Made by a program: the position numbers and the translations under genes. The notes beneath the pieces were generated by a model. It was given only the letters and a program-made list of their open reading frames with translations, did not search any database and had not been told where the DNA came from. From Salvator merianae (lineage: Eukaryota; Chordata; Lepidosauria; Squamata; Teiidae), in contig QVOM02000034.1 of the NCBI GenBank assembly GCA_003586115.2, forward strand, positions 129,367,936 through 129,431,935: DNA of 64,000 nucleotides, read 5' to 3'. Shown here in pieces: positions 59,939 to 64,000 of the stretch; position 1 is the stretch's first letter; each line of letters opens with the position of its first letter.

Positions 59939-60813
59939 TCAGTCACCCACATGAGTACTAACAGGCTCCCCAGTACATGTTATAAAGAATGAATCAGGCT
60001 AACAGAAACAGTTCATGGTGTTCTCACCTTGTAAAAGCAGTCACAAAATCAGATTTTCCATACAATCTCTAAATGGAACGCTCAAATCAGTTTTGAAACA
60101 AAGGATCAAATATATAAGCATGCAAATGGATATTGCTGCAATATGAAACTCCAAGGCTATGACCTGGTTACTAAAGATCAAAAAAGAATCTGACATGGAA
60201 AAATATTTACAGTTTACTATGAGGAAAGATCTTAGGAAGGCATTCACATGGTTTTGTTTTGAGCAATTTGATTCAATGATTAAACACAGCAGGTATCAAG
60301 GGCAACTCATATCTACAAGACTTTGTATCTCAGCTATGTATAGAGGATTTGCCACACATTTTATTTGAATGCCAGCTATATGTGGATATTAGAAATAAAT
60401 GCTGCTGTTACTAAGGAATAAAGTCCTCTTGGAGTTGAAATATAGAATACAGTAATTACTACAGAGAGAGAACATCAGGTGACAAACCATGATGCACTAT
60501 TTGCATTAAAGGCCTTTAAAGCAAGCAAATTGTTTCTTCATACTATTGTAGTTTTCTTGTATAGGAGACAATGAAATTTAACCCATTTTGTATATCTTTT
60601 AAAGTTCTTAATTTATCCCTGTTATTTTAACTTACATGAATCTGTTTTATTAATCCTGCAATATTCCCGGATCTGATTATTACAGCTTGCAATTTGCAAG
60701 TGATATGCTCACAGTGACTAATCACAAGGAAATCAAATAAACAAATAAACTATCCTTCGTTATAGATACTTTTTCATGTCAAGCGGTAGCAACTGGGCAG
60801 GTGAATACAACTG
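59939..60813. other. Intron sequence, nothing recognised
   Basis: Unassigned. Confidence 0.45.
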
Positions 60814-60975
60814 GAAGCCCTTCCGCACACTGGCAGCTGGTTTGTGAGCTTCCTCCAAAATCCATGCAGCAACAGCAAATCCTCTTTTGATCTAGATCAG
60901 AGAAGGATTTGTTAGTGCTGCGAGGACTTCAAAGCAAGCTCATGAACCAGATTTCTGCATAGGGAAAAGGCTTCT
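60814..60975. mobile_element. ~160-bp fold-back element
   Basis: The whole segment is an imperfect palindrome centred on gatctagatc (60890-60899). Outer arms 'gaagcccttccgca' and 'tgcatagggaaaaggcttc' pair, as do 'ctggtttgtgagctt' and 'aagctcatgaaccag', and 'aaatcctcttttgatc' and 'gatcagagaaggattt'. MITE-like. No clear target duplication. Confidence 0.75.
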
Positions 60976-62420
60976 GGTTCTGCTCATGTATGTTGCCTGC
61001 TGATGATACCAAGGAAAGACAGTGGGGGGAAAGGCCACTATCCTGTCTTTACTATAAGATGTTCTTAGTAGGCCATAATGCAAGATACAAGATTTTAACG
61101 TGGGTTCTTTTAATGCTGGAGGAAAAGTTGGAAAATGGCTTAGTCACTGCTGTCCTCCTCAATTAACAATACAGCAGAGTCTAGGGAGAACAATCAAATG
61201 CCACCCCCAGTCAGAGGTCAGGGTGCAATTGTCCTTACCAGAGGCAAGGACTAGGAAGAATAATCAGGTGCTTCTTGGGGGAGGGCATCATTCTCCAAAG
61301 TCAAGACCATCTCTGCTACCAGGGCTGTCACTCAGGATGGAAATTCCCAGGCTCTCTTGTTGCCAGTTTCCAAACTCCACTGCAGCTGTCTTTGAGGGGC
61401 CGTGTTCACTTCTGTTGCCAAGGGATGTGTTTTAGGGACTCCAACCATTACTGTACCCAAACTTCTCAAACCAGTATGAGAGTGTACCCACGTACTTTAC
61501 TGTATCTGTCTTTATTCCATGCACATTGCGCACGGTCAAAGACAGAAATAGCAGAAATACATATTTTCAATGAAACAGTGAAAATGATCTGATCAACCCC
61601 TTGAAAAAACCCATTGATTTCTAGTAGGTATGCACAGAACATTTTGAGAAACCCTGATCTATTTTCTAGGTTACAACATGCTTGAGGATCTTAGATGGAA
61701 GCACAAAGAACTTTTGGTGCTTGTATTCCCAAAGTAACTCTTTAATACTGTGCTTATATTCGCACTGTTGTCCCTGAATTCTGATGTATTCTGCCCTTGG
61801 TTGTAATAAGAAATATTTCTTTAATATCTATTTTATGCTGCAATATTGATTGCCTAGGCAAGATTAAAAGGCATGCTATGAGTCAAGCATTTCAAAAGCA
61901 TGATGATAGGGAATACTACCAGGTTCTTTGGTGCCTATATACACAGTTCTCATCCTAAAAAGGCCAACAGCCCAGTAGTTCCTCAGGCCAATTATTACAG
62001 AGAGTACCACTTATAGCATGAATGAAATCTTTTTAAAAATGATTTATCATTCATTTCAGTATAGTTCTTCTCTTCCTGGAATTCCTATGGCTGCTCCACC
62101 TGGGCAAGATTCTCCAACTTTATCTAAAATACCACTTAAAGAGAAATGTAGGGGCAAGTAATATTATGCTAAAAGTGCCAGTGGTTCAAACTAAGGAACC
62201 AGTTGCACTCAGCCCTTTGTTGTTCTATTTTCAGGCTTGCACACTATGAGGGAATGAGGCCTAGTCAATTTTTGTGTGTGTTGCAAAGGGCTGTATTGGA
62301 TCAGTGTATTTGTGTTCTGACAGAAAAACACTGAGCAGAGTTTAAAAGAGAAAAAAAAAAAACCTATCAGCTTGTTTTGATGGCAAGAAAGGAATTTGAT
62401 TTGATTGGCTATGTTTTGAA
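60976..62420. other. Intron sequence, nothing recognised
   Basis: Unassigned. Overlapping frames at 61100-61592 have no family motif. A12 run at 62350. Confidence 0.5.
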
Positions 62421-62436
62421 AAATGGTGGGAACTTT

Positions 62437-62755
62437 TGCCGAGATGGACAAATTGATAAATCTGTTGAGAAATAAGACAGTTGATAGGTTTTACAGAAAC
62501 TGGAAACCCTTTATTGACTTTCTGCAAGAGCTGGACAATGGACTTGTGATTGCTGGATTTGAAGAGTGATGACAAAAGAAGACATTTGGTGGAGAAAAAG
62601 AAGGGAAGAGAATAGGAGGGGGAGAAATATGAAGTATATAAGAAACTGTCAACGAAGGAGGAAATCAACAGTAATACTGATATAAGAATGTAATGTAGAA
62701 TGTAATTGTATATATCTGAAATGTATCAACAATATAACATTTCAAAGAAAAAAAA
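62437..62755 (+). mobile_element. 5'-truncated L1 with target duplication
   Basis: Contains the end of an L1-like ORF2 ([15 protein letters not shown] segment at about 62495-62535, stop near 62568), a short 3' untranslated region and a terminal A-run. The sequence atggtgggaacttt occurs directly before (62423-62436) and after (62756-62769), a 14-bp target duplication. Insertion length about 320 bp. Confidence 0.82.
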
Positions 62756-62769
62756 ATGGTGGGAACTTT

Positions 62770-64000
62770 AGTTTGAATGGATGGATTGATGCACTCTTTT
62801 CTCTCTCCTCTCCACCTTGCCAGAGGGATGCTTTAGATCAACAAGGAACCTTGAGTCAAAGGCATTCTCAAATCCTATATTGAATGGTTTCCATCTCTTT
62901 CCAGAAAGTGGGTAAGAAAAGCAAGCTGTGTCCTGGTGCCTTGCTAGTAATCTTCCTTGTGTAGCCAGCTGATCATTGTGTGAACAGATTGCAGGACTGG
63001 ATGGGCCACATCTTATGTTCTTTGAAACACACATAATCTCCAAGTAGCTTCAAAACCATAGAAGAACTCAATGAGCAATAAAACTTGGCTTCCTTGTAAC
63101 AAATAGAAAGTTTAGTTTTCCTAGCAACACAGTCAACGCAGTTACAGCTGGGCTAAGCAACTGTGTTGTCATATGAAATAGGCAACATGTGAACAAGCTC
63201 TTGGCATCATATCCCTATATGTTTGTTTCAACCTTAAAGAAAATCACTCCAAGAAGAGACGAATCAGTTCAAAACACATGTCATCATACACAGTACAGTG
63301 CAGTATTGCCTGAGACACAAATGGTGCAATTTGTTACTTGCAAGGAATTATTACTTTTTCAAGGAAATGGGAAGGGCTTCAGACTGTGAGTCTGATTTAC
63401 TTAAGATAATATACATCATCTGATACAAGAATTAAAACAAAAATGAAAACAAGAACTGTAGTTCTTTTTAAAAATTCCAAAAGCTAAAATTAATTCAGCA
63501 GAGTAAATAAAAATCTTTAATTACATAACGAAGGAGTTTTCAGACCAAGACTTTGGCAAGGTGATTTATATCACCTGTTAGATAAAGGCTGCATCCGCAT
63601 GGCATCCCTGTAAACAATAGGCTATTTTTAGTAATCAGGTTTTCTTCAATATGGGGAGATCCAGCCCAAACAGAGACAAAAAGTGAATAATCTGATGAAA
63701 CTTGTGTTTTGTGGACAGCTCTGGAAATGTACATACATAAAAGCTATCAAACTCCAAATAACATCATGTCTGAAAAGAGTTACATAAAGCAATGACTAAG
63801 AAATCTGTGGTACTAAATTGACCTAAGCAGAAAAGGAAAAGGAAACAATTATTTTCAAATAAAATTATTATCTTGCTAAAAACTGGATTTTTTTCTCTCT
63901 CTGTAGGCAATCAGCCAAGTGGCTGTTTTTAACTTGATTCTATTTGCTTGCTTGTTGTGACTTCACATTGCTTAGCCCACACAGGGCTTTTCCAGCAGCT
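62770..64000. other. Intron sequence with a possible SINE/LINE tail
   Basis: 62955-63025 ('tagccagctgatcattgtgtgaacagattgcaggactggatgggccacatcttatgttctt') resembles the common squamate SINE/LINE tail 'ggactagatgggcc...cttatgttct'. No gene or other element recognised up to the window end. Confidence 0.45.

Overview
Window type: vertebrate nuclear DNA, almost entirely intronic. The only protein-coding sequence I can support is one 104-bp exon on the minus strand (22711-22814). It has clean AG/GT splice sites and encodes segment S6 of domain I of a Cav2-class voltage-gated calcium channel. The residues [10 protein letters not shown] point to CACNA1E (Cav2.3/R-type) rather than CACNA1A or CACNA1B. 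The rest of the window therefore reads as parts of two large introns of this gene: about 41 kb upstream of the exon (22815-64000) and about 22.7 kb downstream of it (1-22710). I looked for the neighbouring exons (pore loop before, AID/I-II linker after) and did not find them. The long open frames elsewhere lie in repeats, microsatellites or apparently random sequence.

Organism: most likely a squamate reptile (lizard or snake). The reasons are L2-type, CR1-type and L1-type LINE remains all together, a tRNA-derived SINE with a 'cagaaggtcccaggttca'-type B-box region, very long TTTC/TTCC arrays and many short inverted-repeat DNA transposons. This is inference from repeat style; no species-specific marker is present.

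Layout: 1-4.5 kb holds a TTTC array, two copies of a short TIR element family (F2), an unidentified decayed minus-strand frame, and a CR1 LINE cut twice by TIR elements, one of which contains a 358-bp near-perfect palindrome. 4.5-14.3 kb is mostly unassigned intron with LINE tails, a SINE, an (ATA)n tract, a 359-bp TIR element flanked by AGA and a 186-bp fold-back flanked by TAT. 14.3-15.5 kb is copy 1 of a larger TIR family (F1). 15.5-22.7 kb is unassigned intron with two long pyrimidine arrays. The exon is at 22.7 kb. 24.2-30.8 kb holds F2 and F1 copies 2 and 3 in inverted orientation. 31.6-38.2 kb holds a hAT element with an 8-bp duplication, a decayed minisatellite, a TIR element flanked by TAG, and an L2 LINE split by an L1. 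39.5-46.3 kb holds F2, a tandem duplication, an inverted pair of LTR-like sequences and F1 copy 4. 47-64 kb holds two copies of family F3, several L2 remains with recognisable reverse-transcriptase motifs, an F2 copy inserted in an L2, a CT/CG repeat and a 5'-truncated L1 with a target duplication.

Main theme: many DNA elements whose ends start GGGCC/GGCTGC and that are flanked by identical 3-bp direct repeats (TTA twice, TAT, AAG, AGA, TAG, ACA, ATA). This suggests one PIF/Harbinger-like superfamily that amplified several non-autonomous families into this intron. I saw no transposase gene, no RNA gene other than a tRNA-derived SINE head, and no CRISPR or operon structure.
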